Shown here piece after piece: positions 33,701 through 40,623 of a stretch of 64,000 nt of DNA (position 1 is its first letter; every line of letters starts with the position of its first letter). Position numbers and translations under genes: made by a program. Origin of the DNA: Nocardia suismassiliense (lineage in GTDB: Bacteria; Actinomycetota; Actinomycetes; Mycobacteriales; Mycobacteriaceae); contig NZ_LT985362.1 of assembly GCF_900269665.1 (NCBI RefSeq), positions 1 through 64,000 on the forward strand, written 5' to 3'. A model generated the notes under the pieces. The model searched no databases. It was not told the DNA's origin and saw nothing but the letters and a program-made list of their open reading frames with translations.

Positions 33701-33747
33701 AGATACGCGTACCCGTCGCCCCTATGCACTACGTGCAGCGTCATCAT
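27796..33747 (-). CDS. traA: MobF relaxase-helicase (TraA/TrwC/TraI type) with long C-terminal extension
   Basis: 1,983 aa from ATG 33747; TAGCGT seven bases upstream suggests a leaderless start. The N-terminus MMTLHVVHRGDGYAYL carries candidate catalytic tyrosines, and the three-histidine metal motif HFDNRCGDPNLHTH lies near residues 250-265. The helicase part has Walker A GPAGAGKTT near 680, motif II MILIDEAAMA, motif III VGDPWQLSAVEAGG and the late motif GYACTVHRAQGVTVD, as in RecD/TraI-type SF1 helicases. It would nick oriT, stay covalently on the 5' end, and unwind the strand for transfer. The last 900 residues are beyond the usual size: two tandem copies of a unit of about 150 residues, then a long Glu/Ala/Arg coiled-coil region and a charged tail. 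Confidence 0.93.
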   Translation of the reverse strand: MMTLHVVHRGDGYAYLSKSVAVGDVDFGAQPDFSGFYDLTGTPPGEWFGRGAAAMGVSGQVSAAQMRALFGAGMHPNADELIGAALAEGLPADKALAAGRIGSPFYSLRASKTRIGRLHQQLVGAFTESNLRAPTRQEWSRLRGLAARQFLTETTGGIPTGQQVQTALAGEGRQTRKPVTCLDCVFTAPKSVAGFVFGLGSPSAREIAWQAHMESIREVLAYAEPTLALARRGRGGARKIDTAGWTVALYTHFDNRCGDPNLHTHAVISAKVLGADGKWSCLDARALHAAASMLSCRYNATIMGKLSRRLGVRIEERSRGRGKKPVLEIAGVPQGLNDEFSRRRPEIQTATEELVAAYIRRHGRSPSKAMQIRLADKATMATRGGKPLPRTLTEMLAEWDSRATAWLNSVGDDRSASRFVADLLDEPGSDQPRPFRPDSAALAAGLAAGSAAVQARELAPLRTAIDAELDRYHFPTARQRGIAGEQMLHLLDPHNRDGVTAQVVDREIAEERARFDATVIAQEVVETVARRRATWTESHIRAAVEDRLGICVFDSDHAQRAAVEQVVAMVRDQRSICLSIDPDPVPTALQRSSGESQFDGPALTTVRYTSEAVLAAEARLQQASCEPSPEFVTSTEVSAAIAKVEHAESTTQNIMRRLTIGQRRVVEHLCTTGTRLAVAVGPAGAGKTTALAAVVAAWRDAGRTVIALSPQKSAARELSAKIGIRADTIAALLWAHKVGTAAPIPRGSMILIDEAAMAATADLDAIQQLAETAGAVVRWVGDPWQLSAVEAGGALRLVCADTRAPELDTVVRFADPDEAAASLHVRNGDPNRAWEFYADRGRVQSGLTSDLRTRMLAAHMRDLDEGVSSLMMAATVEDVYRLNGAAQSAYAERGVVDRTGACARLSDGHHGYVGDIIVTRRNQGKLRILGGPRGGGPVTNGDRWRVIAVHSDGSLTVAGAEHCGRVRLPAWYVTADVELGYACTVHRAQGVTVDRAHLLMGTSLGRALAYVGLSRGRLWNGLYLSTDTLPDPPPLEHEPDEPVSAAEVFASVCAREDDNIAATEVMRTEQARIEDPVRLAEIYTRACQLLGRGHVDRLVDRALPTVLYRQVRDAEAFDALADTITGAGQLGVSAGELIRAIVTNDGADEDGHSLLTARDAAALLCARADGQLAPYLAAAQHAVPSVRDLVFSAVAPLPPRYPGVDIELADYAGRLRARLLGELPADPPPAPRPGAGFGSAPDPDIGTDRRSRLLADYNYYAHQLCLDHARYLLDRALPAVVARQLASGASWARLLETIALTHWHGLDPNRLVADITRGDLLVLLHARDAAALLCERADIWLAAHLGVTAAAEPPLVSVTAAPTAVGSAATRPFRALRDLARPATVRPLPPAHPGCDTVTADYAGLLRRALGDLDDTVSVLSDDLDTIAARGGFGDLAGSSVKPFVFPWDTSHFDGADDPDSTGSAAGADTLDAAADDDDPIRVQDARTDQLYPQMEPIARVLRVHGEVLAAHARYVELRDAFREDRSEHQLAAAAMVADCRERVDALRPLLLEWRDAHDDYEHARGQAAVAEDSYAQALRAQPEQADEKFLRFLQSKAEASTSDPGARSQLNALLEQYRGAAADRAQTEVDADIATARLLAEDARCWAEQLHRTAEQARQRLEEAAGAGGVVEEADVHHMRHLADEIAMTEMFQAREHARRLPPYLNRARWAAAEDLQKNRSLTRDEALAEIDQITQTGFSFFDEATAPPLPTLDLRLPSFTDLPMDSHDDQGVDEDEVTLPIRADPIRQRPGAELAATIRALGSPYSRGLAVPTAPTSHVERVRDAHARLDRQATAITAAQRALVAADAQPEQPGLHQIAEQAIESAAAIGAPPHRWALLLARAADAETRAAEHARAERDDERDRQLRERSGARAARAADELAQALIEQRRRRTLAPVEAQAERLARATGPLDSPIHQADELGAPTPAVAPAAESAETGPGI
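29510..30500 (-). repeat. Tandem duplication inside the relaxase C-terminal region
   Basis: Two copies share RALP, ARDAAALLC(A/E)RAD, PLPP..PG.D...ADYAG and LR..LG(E/D)L in the same order; copy 1 covers about 30500-30060 and copy 2 about 29960-29510. Stretches of DNA are also nearly identical around 29740-29770 and 30250-30280. Confidence 0.65.
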
Positions 33748-34218
33748 CACTGAGACGCTACGAACCGCCGCACTGTTTGCACCCTGATCTCGGACACCTT
33801 GTGTGACAACGGCTTTCAACCATTATCGCCCCTACCAGACGCTCGGCGGCTGGTATGGGCGGGTCGCACGCGGTGTCGGTGGCCAGATGCCAGCTCGACC
33901 CCGAAGAGAAGCCGACGAGACCGCACCGCAGCGCGACAGCACCGATGAAACCACCGGTGCCGGAGCACCGATTTGGTGGGCTGTCGGGGTTGGCTCATCC
34001 CCGGCCCGCTGGGGCTCCGGGGCGCAGCGACCGTCCGTAGTTGGTCTGGCAGGTGGAATTCGGTGCAGTCGACGAGCATTATGGGTCAGCGGGGATACGG
34101 GGCTGCCGCCCGAGGGGCAGGCTGTGAGCAGCCGGAGATATCGATCTCTCTCGAACCCAGGGTCTGGGGTGCCGGGCGGTTCTATAGTTCGACCTCAGTC
34201 GAAAGCCGAGGCAAGACG
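33748..34218 (+). other. Divergent gap upstream of the relaxase; oriT candidate
   Basis: It contains the relaxase promoter box TAGCGT (33755-33760, minus), a nested hairpin at 33951-33979, and the -10-like TATAGT at 34183-34188 for the plus-strand gene. A short frame at 33803 encodes FNHYRPYQTLGG, reminiscent of the end of DDE integrase cores, but nothing upstream continues it. MobF origins of transfer commonly sit beside the relaxase gene, so the nick site could lie here. Confidence 0.4.
33951..33979. other. Nested inverted repeat, possible oriT hairpin
   Basis: Inner arms CGGTGC and GCACCG (33955-33960, 33965-33970) around four bases, with outer CCACC and GGTGG (33951-33955, 33975-33979). 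The position beside a MobF relaxase gene is the main reason to suspect oriT. Confidence 0.35.
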
Positions 34219-34620
34219 ATGACCGAGAACTCAGAAGAGCAACCGCTGCCGGACATTATTACGCTGGAGGAGCAGGCCGCTCGAGCGCTGGACGAGCTGA
34301 GCGCCGAGCAGCTGCACGAGCTATTGCGCCGAGTCGGCGACGGCATCGCCACGGCCGAGGAACGCAAACAGGCCGCTCGATGGGGGCATGCGGCAGCCAA
34401 CATCGTGCACTCGATCCGCAACGTCCTGGACAACGCCGGGCTCGTCGATAACACCTTGCGTCAAATCTGCTGGATCATGGGTCTCGATGATCTTCCGCCC
34501 GGCACGTTCATGTTCGCTCCGCCCTCCGACGAGGACCTCGCGATGCTCCGGGAGCAATTCGATCTCGCCGACGACGAGGACGATGGAGCCACCGGGGCCC
34601 CGGGCCGAGGGAACTCCTGA
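34219..34620 (+). CDS. 133-aa acidic protein of unknown function
   Basis: ATG 34219 has a GAGG eight bases upstream and TATAGT at 34183-34188 as a likely -10 box. The protein is acidic at both ends with a helical centre (LEEQAARALDELSAEQLHEL, then WGHAAANIVHSIRNVLDNAG). No family recognised. It is transcribed divergently from the relaxase gene, a usual place for an oriT accessory protein or a transfer regulator, but it lacks the basic DNA-binding look. Confidence 0.65.
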   Translation: MTENSEEQPLPDIITLEEQAARALDELSAEQLHELLRRVGDGIATAEERKQAARWGHAAANIVHSIRNVLDNAGLVDNTLRQICWIMGLDDLPPGTFMFAPPSDEDLAMLREQFDLADDEDDGATGAPGRGNS

Positions 34621-34683
34621 AAAGGTCACGGCCGTGCAGGTGACCGAGCCTCACTGCATACCGCTCACTGTGCCCCGGTCCGA

Positions 34684-35163
34684 TCAGTCCGGTGCCGGCA
34701 ACCATCCGGATGTAGCGTTCGGCGGCAGGGTCACCGGCGGATTCCATCCGGGCTGTCCGGTGTCCTCGTCGCCATAGACCGAGATCAGTTCTTCCTCGGC
34801 GGTCAGGGGCAAGGCGGTGAACTTCAAGCCGAAGTGGACCGGCAGCCCGGCCGCGGCCACCGTGATGGTGCGGCGGGTGGTCTCGACGTGCACCGCCTTC
34901 AAGGTGGGATCGAACTGCACCAAGACGAACATCGGCAGCCCGTCACATTCGCTGTAACCATGGTGCACGCGAGTGCCCGGATACAGTTTCGGACCCGCCC
35001 AGCCCCACGCATGCTCGACCCCTGGCCCGCTGATGTGCAGTGTGGTGTTGAGGGTCTCGACGCCCGGTAGCTGGTTGCCGACGGCAACCGGAGCGTCGTT
35101 CGCGGTGATGTGCCAGCTCAGCGATCCGTCCGTATAAACCTGGCTTACAGGGATATCGTCCAC
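34684..35163 (-). CDS. 159-aa beta-rich protein of unknown function
   Basis: GTG 35163 is taken as start because GAGGAG sits six bases upstream; the ATG two codons earlier touches that ribosome site. The composition is beta-rich with many Thr/Val/Pro and aromatic residues (SLSWHITANDAPVAVG, VEHAWGWAGPKLYPGT, LPMFVLVQFD), suggesting an immunoglobulin-like or lipocalin-like domain. No signal peptide. It follows the secreted 170-aa protein with its ribosome site overlapping that gene's end, so they form an operon. Function unknown. Confidence 0.65.
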   Translation of the reverse strand: MDDIPVSQVYTDGSLSWHITANDAPVAVGNQLPGVETLNTTLHISGPGVEHAWGWAGPKLYPGTRVHHGYSECDGLPMFVLVQFDPTLKAVHVETTRRTITVAAAGLPVHFGLKFTALPLTAEEELISVYGDEDTGQPGWNPPVTLPPNATSGWLPAPD

Positions 35164-35173
35164 GACCATCTCC

Positions 35174-35686
35174 TCAGCGTTTGATGCTCAGGCACGGTAC
35201 TCCGCTGCCCGGAATCCATTCAGCGCAGGCACGGGAGCCTGCGGCGAACACCCCGGTCGGACCCTCGGTGTCGTAATAGACCCCAGGCCGGCCTACCTCA
35301 TCAGGACCAGGCGCGATGTCGTAGTGGAACACCGACTGCGGTACCCCAGCACCGGCCGGTGTCCACATGAAGTGGGCATGTTTGGGGCCCTCGCTGCCAT
35401 TGCTGTAATACGTCGTCTCGAACCGGTCGACGAACAGGCCGTCGCCGACGATGCGCACACAGGCCTGTCCATCGCAATGCCGCCCGCCGCGGGCGGTGAC
35501 GAAACGCGCCTGCCCGTCACGCATTTCGATGCCGGGCAACACCTCCGGATGCGCACGGAGATAGGGCACCGATACCCACACACGGCTCCCGACGCGGATG
35601 ATGTCGGGCGCGGGCTCAGCTGCGCCCGCGCCGGTAGGAATGAACGCCATCACGGTGGCGACGAAAACGACGAGTCCCCTGCGCAT
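35174..35686 (-). CDS. 170-aa secreted protein of unknown function
   Basis: ATG 35686 has AGGGGG about six bases upstream. The first 24 residues form a signal peptide (MRRGLVVFVATVMAFIPTGAGAA). The mature part has four cysteines in pairs (RHCDGQACVR and RACAEWIPGSGVPCL), likely disulfides, and aromatic/Gly-rich segments (FETTYYSNGSEGPKHAHFMW). This looks like a small extracytoplasmic domain. First gene of a two-gene minus-strand unit facing away from the DUF1173-type gene. Family not recognised. Confidence 0.65.
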   Translation of the reverse strand: MRRGLVVFVATVMAFIPTGAGAAEPAPDIIRVGSRVWVSVPYLRAHPEVLPGIEMRDGQARFVTARGGRHCDGQACVRIVGDGLFVDRFETTYYSNGSEGPKHAHFMWTPAGAGVPQSVFHYDIAPGPDEVGRPGVYYDTEGPTGVFAAGSRACAEWIPGSGVPCLSIKR

Positions 35687-35878
35687 TGTGGCCCCCTGCC
35701 AGCCACCTTCGAGGATATCGCCGTAGCGCCATCCGCGAGTGCGATACCGGCCAAAGACAAGGCTCCCGAAGACCTTTCGCCTCGCCGCACCAGCACACTT
35801 GATGCGTTCGCCGATGACCCAAGTATGTCGCCGCGCGGCGCTACGGTGAACCGAGCAGCACCGGGTTGGGGAGACGCC

Positions 35879-37120
35879 ATGGAATCGCACTATCGCACGT
35901 GGGTTCAGCTCGACGGCCGCGCCGTACCCTACGACGAAGTCCGCGACGATCCAGATGGATCGGAATGGCTGTTGTCGCGGGCCTGGGCAGACAAGTCGGC
36001 ACGGTGTCTGTGCCAGCGGCCATCCCCACTACCGTTGGTCACCCGCTGCCGAAGCGGGCGGTATTCCTTAGCCTGTTGGCCCCGCACCGGCGCCAGACAT
36101 GACCCGCGGTGCGCCTTTCACCGCCTGGACCCAGAACTGACCGGGCAAACCGCCTACCAACTGTCGGCCATCCGACCCACTGACGACGGCGGCGCGCTGA
36201 TCAAGTTCGCGGGCCCATTGACGAGCACCCTGGCCGAGGCCACCGACGAACCGATCACCCGCTCGACGAATCCGGCCCTTGGGCGCTCCAGTATCGGGCC
36301 GACGGGCTTACTGCACTACTTGTGGGAAGAATCAGGACTGACCACATGGCATCCCGGAAACCATGGCCGCACATGGGCGTTGGTGACAGCGATGCTGCGC
36401 GACCACATCGCCGGGTGCACCATCAACGGACAACCAGGCAGCGACGTGCTCTACGTGGTTCCGCCGTACACGCGCGGCACCGACAACACCATCGCCTTCG
36501 ACACCTGGCTGGGCACCCTGAACAGCACACCCACCCACAAACGGCGCGGGTTCGTGCTCGGCGTGCTCGAGCGAACCACACAAACCACCTACGGGCACCG
36601 CTACCAACTGGCCGGCCAGCGCGCCCGGCAGGTGTTCGTGCGCACCACGCTGCACGAGCGCCTCCTCTCCTCCTACCGCAGTGCGATGTCGAAGGCGGCC
36701 GCGGACGCAGACGGGCGCAGGGTCCTGTTCGCCTACGTTGAACGCTCGGCCAAGGGCTACACCGTCGCCGTCGACGCCTCGCTCATGCTGACCAACCACC
36801 TGTGGATCCCAGCCGATTCCTCACACGAGGTCCGTGCCGCCGACGCCCTGGTCAAAGCCAAGAGAGCGTTCGTCAAACCACTGATCTACGACCGAGAGGA
36901 CCTGGTACTGCCCGATTTCGTCCTGACCGACGAGGACCCGTACGCGGTGTTCGAAGTTTGGGGCCGAACCGACAAGGATTATCTTGCCCGCAAACGCGAC
37001 AAGCAGGCCTTCTACGCAGGCAAGCATCTCTACGAGTGGAACGTCGATGGACCCATGCCATCGCTCACCCATCCCCGCACCGCAGAACGCGACCGCCGAT
37101 CCTCGCCCCACGAGAGCTGA
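35879..37120 (+). CDS. DUF1173-type protein
   Basis: 413 aa from ATG 35879 with GGGGAG five bases upstream; the open frame extends further up but crosses the divergent promoter region. The N-terminal third has the CLCQRPSPLPLV motif and SGRYSLACWPRTGARHDPRC, a Cys/His arrangement that may bind zinc, then LLHYLWEESGLTTWHPG and GRTWALVTAMLRDHI, and a C-terminal half with LPDFVLTDEDPYAVFEVWG and a lysine-rich end. This layout matches DUF1173 proteins known from plasmids and integrative elements, whose function is not established. I see no catalytic motif that would define an activity. Confidence 0.7.
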   Translation: MESHYRTWVQLDGRAVPYDEVRDDPDGSEWLLSRAWADKSARCLCQRPSPLPLVTRCRSGRYSLACWPRTGARHDPRCAFHRLDPELTGQTAYQLSAIRPTDDGGALIKFAGPLTSTLAEATDEPITRSTNPALGRSSIGPTGLLHYLWEESGLTTWHPGNHGRTWALVTAMLRDHIAGCTINGQPGSDVLYVVPPYTRGTDNTIAFDTWLGTLNSTPTHKRRGFVLGVLERTTQTTYGHRYQLAGQRARQVFVRTTLHERLLSSYRSAMSKAAADADGRRVLFAYVERSAKGYTVAVDASLMLTNHLWIPADSSHEVRAADALVKAKRAFVKPLIYDREDLVLPDFVLTDEDPYAVFEVWGRTDKDYLARKRDKQAFYAGKHLYEWNVDGPMPSLTHPRTAERDRRSSPHES

Positions 37121-37915
37121 CCGACCACACCCTCACTTGGCCAGCTGGCGTCCACGTCGCGGGGTCGTGTGAGGCGGCGCAACGCTTGGGCCGATGAGAC
37201 CCCGCTACTTCACCCCTTGCGGGGAAGGCCAGCCGCCACGGCCCCCAGTGACTCGAAGGCAGATGCGGTTCGCGCGTGTACCCAACACGCTCTCTGATTT
37301 CGAGAACTTGAATGCGAGCTTCGATACCTAGCGGCACCCGGGAACACCCGTCCACCAAGGATGCGCAACGCCTGCATGCTATTTCATCCTCATCGTCCCA
37401 CCCGGGCACGGGGTCCGACCAATGGCCCATCATCATCGCCGCGCCGGATCGCTGATCCCAGACCAGGCGCCCGGCCTACCGGAGCACACCTCCCTGATCG
37501 ATGAAGGCGCACGACTGCACGCGAGCTGTCAGCCGAGATCGGGTGAACATCCCTACTGCCTCTCCGTCAGCCGGGAGCAGTCAGGGCCGATGCGATGCCG
37601 TTGTGACCAAGTAGCCATATTGGTAGTCAGCGGCGGGTGCGCCTTATCGCCGTGCTGGTTCTTAATTGCTATAGCTCAATTGAGTGTCACAGTGACGTAG
37701 TGATGCGATTGGAGTAGTTGGTCGAGTAGTTCCGCGCGCGGCGTCGGATCCGTGACATCGGGCGTACTGGCTGCCGCCCTGGCGAGCGGTATGCCGCTCG
37801 CGGAGATGGTTCCCGCGCAGCATCTTTCGTGGCGCGGTCCGCTGTCTGACGGTTCGCGCCCATGCGTCCCATCGGCTCGGCGGGAGACCGCAGAGCGCGC
37901 TGCGAGTCTCGTATT

Positions 37916-37935
37916 ATGCACATTATTTCGTTATG
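37916..37935 (+). promoter_or_regulatory. 20-bp element shared with 11850-11869, copy 2
   Basis: ATGCACAT, two bases, TTTCGTTATG, identical to the copy at 11850 except the two spacer bases. It is 160 bp upstream of ATG 38097 and orientated toward that gene. The two sites imply co-regulation of the 12-kb and 38-kb units. Confidence 0.55.
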
Positions 37936-38031
37936 ATTTGCAGAGAAGTCCGGCCGGTGATAGCGTCGATTTCACATCGCGATCTATTCATCACCGTCGC
38001 CCCCCCATCGGTCGAATCCCTGAATTATGTA

Positions 38032-38074
38032 AGCCCCGTTCGCCCCTCCGGCAAGAGTTCACGCGAACGGGGCT
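38032..38074 (+). promoter_or_regulatory. Leader stem-loop before the RecA/AAA-like gene
   Basis: Perfect 12-bp arms 38032-38043 and 38063-38074 with a 19-base loop; the ribosome site AGGAG follows closely and the ATG is 22 bp past the stem. It may gate transcription or translation. Confidence 0.55.
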
Positions 38075-38096
38075 CAGGCCCATCACCAGGAGTGTC

Positions 38097-39461
38097 ATGA
38101 AAGCCCCCTCGGGTCGCGCAGCGGACGCCGCCCAGTCTCTGGCCGACAAGATCAAGACCTGCCGACCGCAGGGCCCCTCGTCTTCGCTGACCTTGATCGA
38201 CGCAGACCCAGCCATGTGGGGTGAGGCCATCAGGATGATCGTCGCCCTGCTCACCGAGGACAACCGTGTCGGCGCGGGATTCTGGCTCGACGCTCCAAGC
38301 CACCGCGACGGCAACGACCACATTCCCGCCGACTCTGACCGGTGCCAGCTGCTCGACCATGACGGCAGCTGGCGCTGCATGCTCGATCGCATTCGCGAAG
38401 TCGCCCGCTATGCCGCTGCAGAGGCCGAGGCCAATCGCGCGCCGGTCGTGCTCGTGATCAACTCGGTGACCGCGCTGTCCGACATCACCAGAGCAGGCGC
38501 AACCGTCCAAGCACTGTGTAGCGAAACCGCACAAGGCAGGCTCGATGTCGACCCATACGCCGACGTGCATCCGGAGAGAGGGCATTGGACCCAGCCAAAC
38601 AATCGATGGCGGCTGCTGATGCGAACCCTCAAGGAGTTCCGGGGGATCGTCGTCGCGACCTCACGCGCGGCTACCGTGCCCGCCGAGGAGGGGGCCACCG
38701 AGATCGAGGCACTGCTGCAACGTCGCGACCTTCCCCGTGAACTCCTCGGCCAGGTCGACGCATACCTGGTGTTGCGAGCACTCGCACCGCCAAGGCTGGT
38801 CGCTGCGCCGCAACTGCACGGGCCACTACCGCGAGCGGTCCCCGACCTGACCGTGGCGGCACTCATCTTCGACCAGCTGCAATTCGACCCAGCGACCCTT
38901 TCGACGCCCTACACCATGCCGGTGCCGATCGAGATGCTGGCGAACGAACTGTTCGCTACCGCATCAACCCCCGATCTCGAGCGCCTCTACGCCGAACATC
39001 AACAGCGGCCAGGCGGCAACGATCCACTCCTGGATGCAGCCTATGAAGCGCAGCGTCACTACCTGATTCATGTGGTCGATTCGCCCGCATTCCTGTCGAA
39101 CGCGACCACTTTGAGTGACCTGAGGCTCAAGCGCGACAAGCTCGCCGATCGCAAAGTCGATCTCGACCACCCCGCCGTCCAGCGAGCAGGGCGCAAACAA
39201 CGCAACATGCTGCTCGACGCGATGTTGCGGACATTGCGAGCAGCGGCGACCGTGGACGATCTCAACCGGGTTTTCGAGTCCTGCCGCGCCGATGTCGGTC
39301 GGGCCGAGGAAGCCGCACTCAACGCCGCCTACGACGACACCATGTCCCGATTGGTCAGAGAAGCCAGCGACGAATCAGCGTCAACGGAACTCAGCCAGAC
39401 TCCGGTAGCCGACCAAAACGGCACCGCCGCAAACGAACTCATCACCACCAGCGGAGTCTGA
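38097..39461 (+). CDS. RecA/AAA-like protein lacking a P-loop
   Basis: 454 aa from ATG 38097 with AGGAG six bases upstream. The segment VVLVINSVTALSDITRAGA near residues 118-136, followed after a spacer by WTQPNNRWRLLMRTLKEFRGIVVATSRA, follows the Walker B/sensor half of the AAA_24/Sak4-type phage recombinase ATPases (hydrophobic-D/N-S-x-T, then NxRxxxLMxTLxxFxGIVxxTSR). The first half, where GxxxxGKT should be, instead reads SLTLIDADPAMWGEAIRMI and has no P-loop. The C-terminal 200 residues are helical and charged with repeats of the type LERLYAEHQQ and LNRVFESCRADVG. Possibly an inactive partner or a single-strand annealing accessory. Followed by a strong terminator. Confidence 0.6.
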   Translation: MKAPSGRAADAAQSLADKIKTCRPQGPSSSLTLIDADPAMWGEAIRMIVALLTEDNRVGAGFWLDAPSHRDGNDHIPADSDRCQLLDHDGSWRCMLDRIREVARYAAAEAEANRAPVVLVINSVTALSDITRAGATVQALCSETAQGRLDVDPYADVHPERGHWTQPNNRWRLLMRTLKEFRGIVVATSRAATVPAEEGATEIEALLQRRDLPRELLGQVDAYLVLRALAPPRLVAAPQLHGPLPRAVPDLTVAALIFDQLQFDPATLSTPYTMPVPIEMLANELFATASTPDLERLYAEHQQRPGGNDPLLDAAYEAQRHYLIHVVDSPAFLSNATTLSDLRLKRDKLADRKVDLDHPAVQRAGRKQRNMLLDAMLRTLRAAATVDDLNRVFESCRADVGRAEEAALNAAYDDTMSRLVREASDESASTELSQTPVADQNGTAANELITTSGV

Positions 39462-39512
39462 ATCGACCGCTGGGATGGCAGCGCGCCTCGCGCGTCATGC
39501 CCAGCGGTCGAT
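39462..39512 (+). terminator. Strong stem-loop terminator
   Basis: Perfect 13-bp arms 39462-39474 and 39500-39512, starting at the base after the stop codon of the RecA/AAA-like gene; the loop contains a smaller GC hairpin. Confidence 0.8.
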
Positions 39513-39687
39513 AGCCGCCGGAGCCCAGCACTGCACCCACCTGTGGAGCACACCTTCACCGACTGCCTTCTAACAACCCAGCTCCCCACCGAATAACCGA
39601 CTCGGCTGTCGTATGTTGGAGGCATCCGGTATCCACGGACGATGGCAGGTTCACTCCCGCGCCACCGCCTCCGCGATGGACACCACG

Positions 39688-39725
39688 TAGGACACTCCGA
39701 AGGACATAGGACACACCGAAGGACA
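39688..39725 (+). repeat. Two tandem 19-bp repeats carrying a ribosome site
   Basis: TAGGACACTCCGAAGGACA at 39688-39706 and TAGGACACACCGAAGGACA at 39707-39725, one base different. The AAGGA of the second copy is placed to serve ATG 39734. Confidence 0.7.
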
Positions 39726-39733
39726 ACAACCTC

Positions 39734-39985
39734 ATGTTCTGCACACGCGTCACTGCCGCCGACATCAACTCCCATATGAGCGGCAACGACGGGGATTGCA
39801 CGCTGTGCCTAGGAACCGGTCATCCCGTGGACACCCTCGTATGCTCTGCTTGTGACGGCGGCCGCCACGATGAGCAGGTGTGTGAACATTGTGAGGGCCG
39901 CCAGGTCGTGCTCGTCACCCGGCCTCACCTCAGGTGTATGGCGGCCGCAGCTGCGCAGGCCACCGCAGCCATCGCCGACCAATAG
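39734..39985 (+). CDS. 83-aa small zinc-ribbon-like protein
   Basis: Three CxxC pairs are evenly spaced: CTLCLGTG, CSACDGG and CEHCEG. The CxxCxGxG pattern is that of DnaJ-type zinc-binding modules. ATG 39734 is preceded by AAGGA from the tandem repeat; ATG 39776 is an alternative start that would still keep all three pairs. Small proteins of this kind on actinobacterial plasmids and phages bind DNA, RNA or partner proteins; the role here is unknown. Confidence 0.65.
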   Translation: MFCTRVTAADINSHMSGNDGDCTLCLGTGHPVDTLVCSACDGGRHDEQVCEHCEGRQVVLVTRPHLRCMAAAAAQATAAIADQ

Positions 39986-40021
39986 CGCCCCACCCGCACA
40001 CGAGGACGGACACCCCAGAAC

Positions 40022-40456
40022 ATGGCATTACCTATGCCCGCCTCCTCCGGGCGTGCCCAACTGGCTGAGACCGTTGCTGGTCTACTCGCCCACCTTGACC
40101 CCTACGATTCCGATCAACGCGAAGTCTTGCGCCAGCGTCTTACCGCCGCAGGGATCACCCCCCACATGCACACCGAAAAACTGCCGAAGATGCAGGCAGC
40201 CATGCTTCCGGATAACCTGACCCCACAGCAACAGTCCAAAGGCCTCGACGAACTCAGGGTCAACTACTTCGTCGCGCGCGAGCTCCCGCTCCTTGACTGG
40301 CCGACGGATCAGCGCATCGAATATGAACTAGGAAAACTCCACGCACAACTCGCCGACAGCCCCGACACCGGCGCCTACCGGCCACTCGCCCCCGACGTCT
40401 ACCACGACCACCTCACCAGCAGACGTACCCAGCTCCACAACCTCAGCCACCCCTGA
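40022..40456 (+). CDS. 144-aa protein of unknown function
   Basis: The gene follows the zinc-ribbon-like one by 36 bp. The product is soluble, mostly helical and rich in Leu/Gln/Asp, with LAETVAGLLAHLDPYDSDQREVLRQRL in the N-terminal part and RIEYELGKLHAQLADS later. No clear ribosome site is near ATG 40022; ATG 40034 is an alternative. Not recognised. Confidence 0.6.
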   Translation: MALPMPASSGRAQLAETVAGLLAHLDPYDSDQREVLRQRLTAAGITPHMHTEKLPKMQAAMLPDNLTPQQQSKGLDELRVNYFVARELPLLDWPTDQRIEYELGKLHAQLADSPDTGAYRPLAPDVYHDHLTSRRTQLHNLSHP

Positions 40457-40623
40457 CACCCCGAAATCGTTGCCGCAACTGTGAGGCAATACGGCGTCGT
40501 TTACCGGTCGACCGGGCAATCCGGTGCAGATGATGTGGTGGAGCGTTGCTGGCGGCGCAGCGATGTGATTAGTCTTCGGTCCGGAGGCCGAAATAGGTGA
40601 ATGGCTATCGGGAGGGGTGCGCT

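Larger units (their letters stand above)
37121..38096 (+). other. 976-bp stretch without a convincing gene
   Basis: Short open frames on both strands (about 80-120 codons) overlap one another and have mixed codon bias. A minus frame ending near 37676 with PTPRAELLDQLLQSHHYV could be a gene remnant. The region holds GTCACAGTGACG at 37686-37697, the 20-bp shared element at 37916-37935, and a long-loop stem-loop at 38032-38074. Confidence 0.4.

Noticed and set aside
33803..34222. Integrase-like string FNHYRPYQTLGG in a plus frame
   Set aside because: Twelve residues only, a stop six codons upstream and no DDE motifs or inverted repeats; too little to call a transposase remnant.
37065..37436. 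123-codon minus-strand frame overlapping the DUF1173-type gene end
   Set aside because: It overlaps a well-supported gene, has Cys/Arg/Gly-rich composition and no ribosome site.
39688..39725. CRISPR array
   Set aside because: Two directly abutting 19-bp copies without spacers; no cas genes in the window. No other CRISPR-like pattern was seen.
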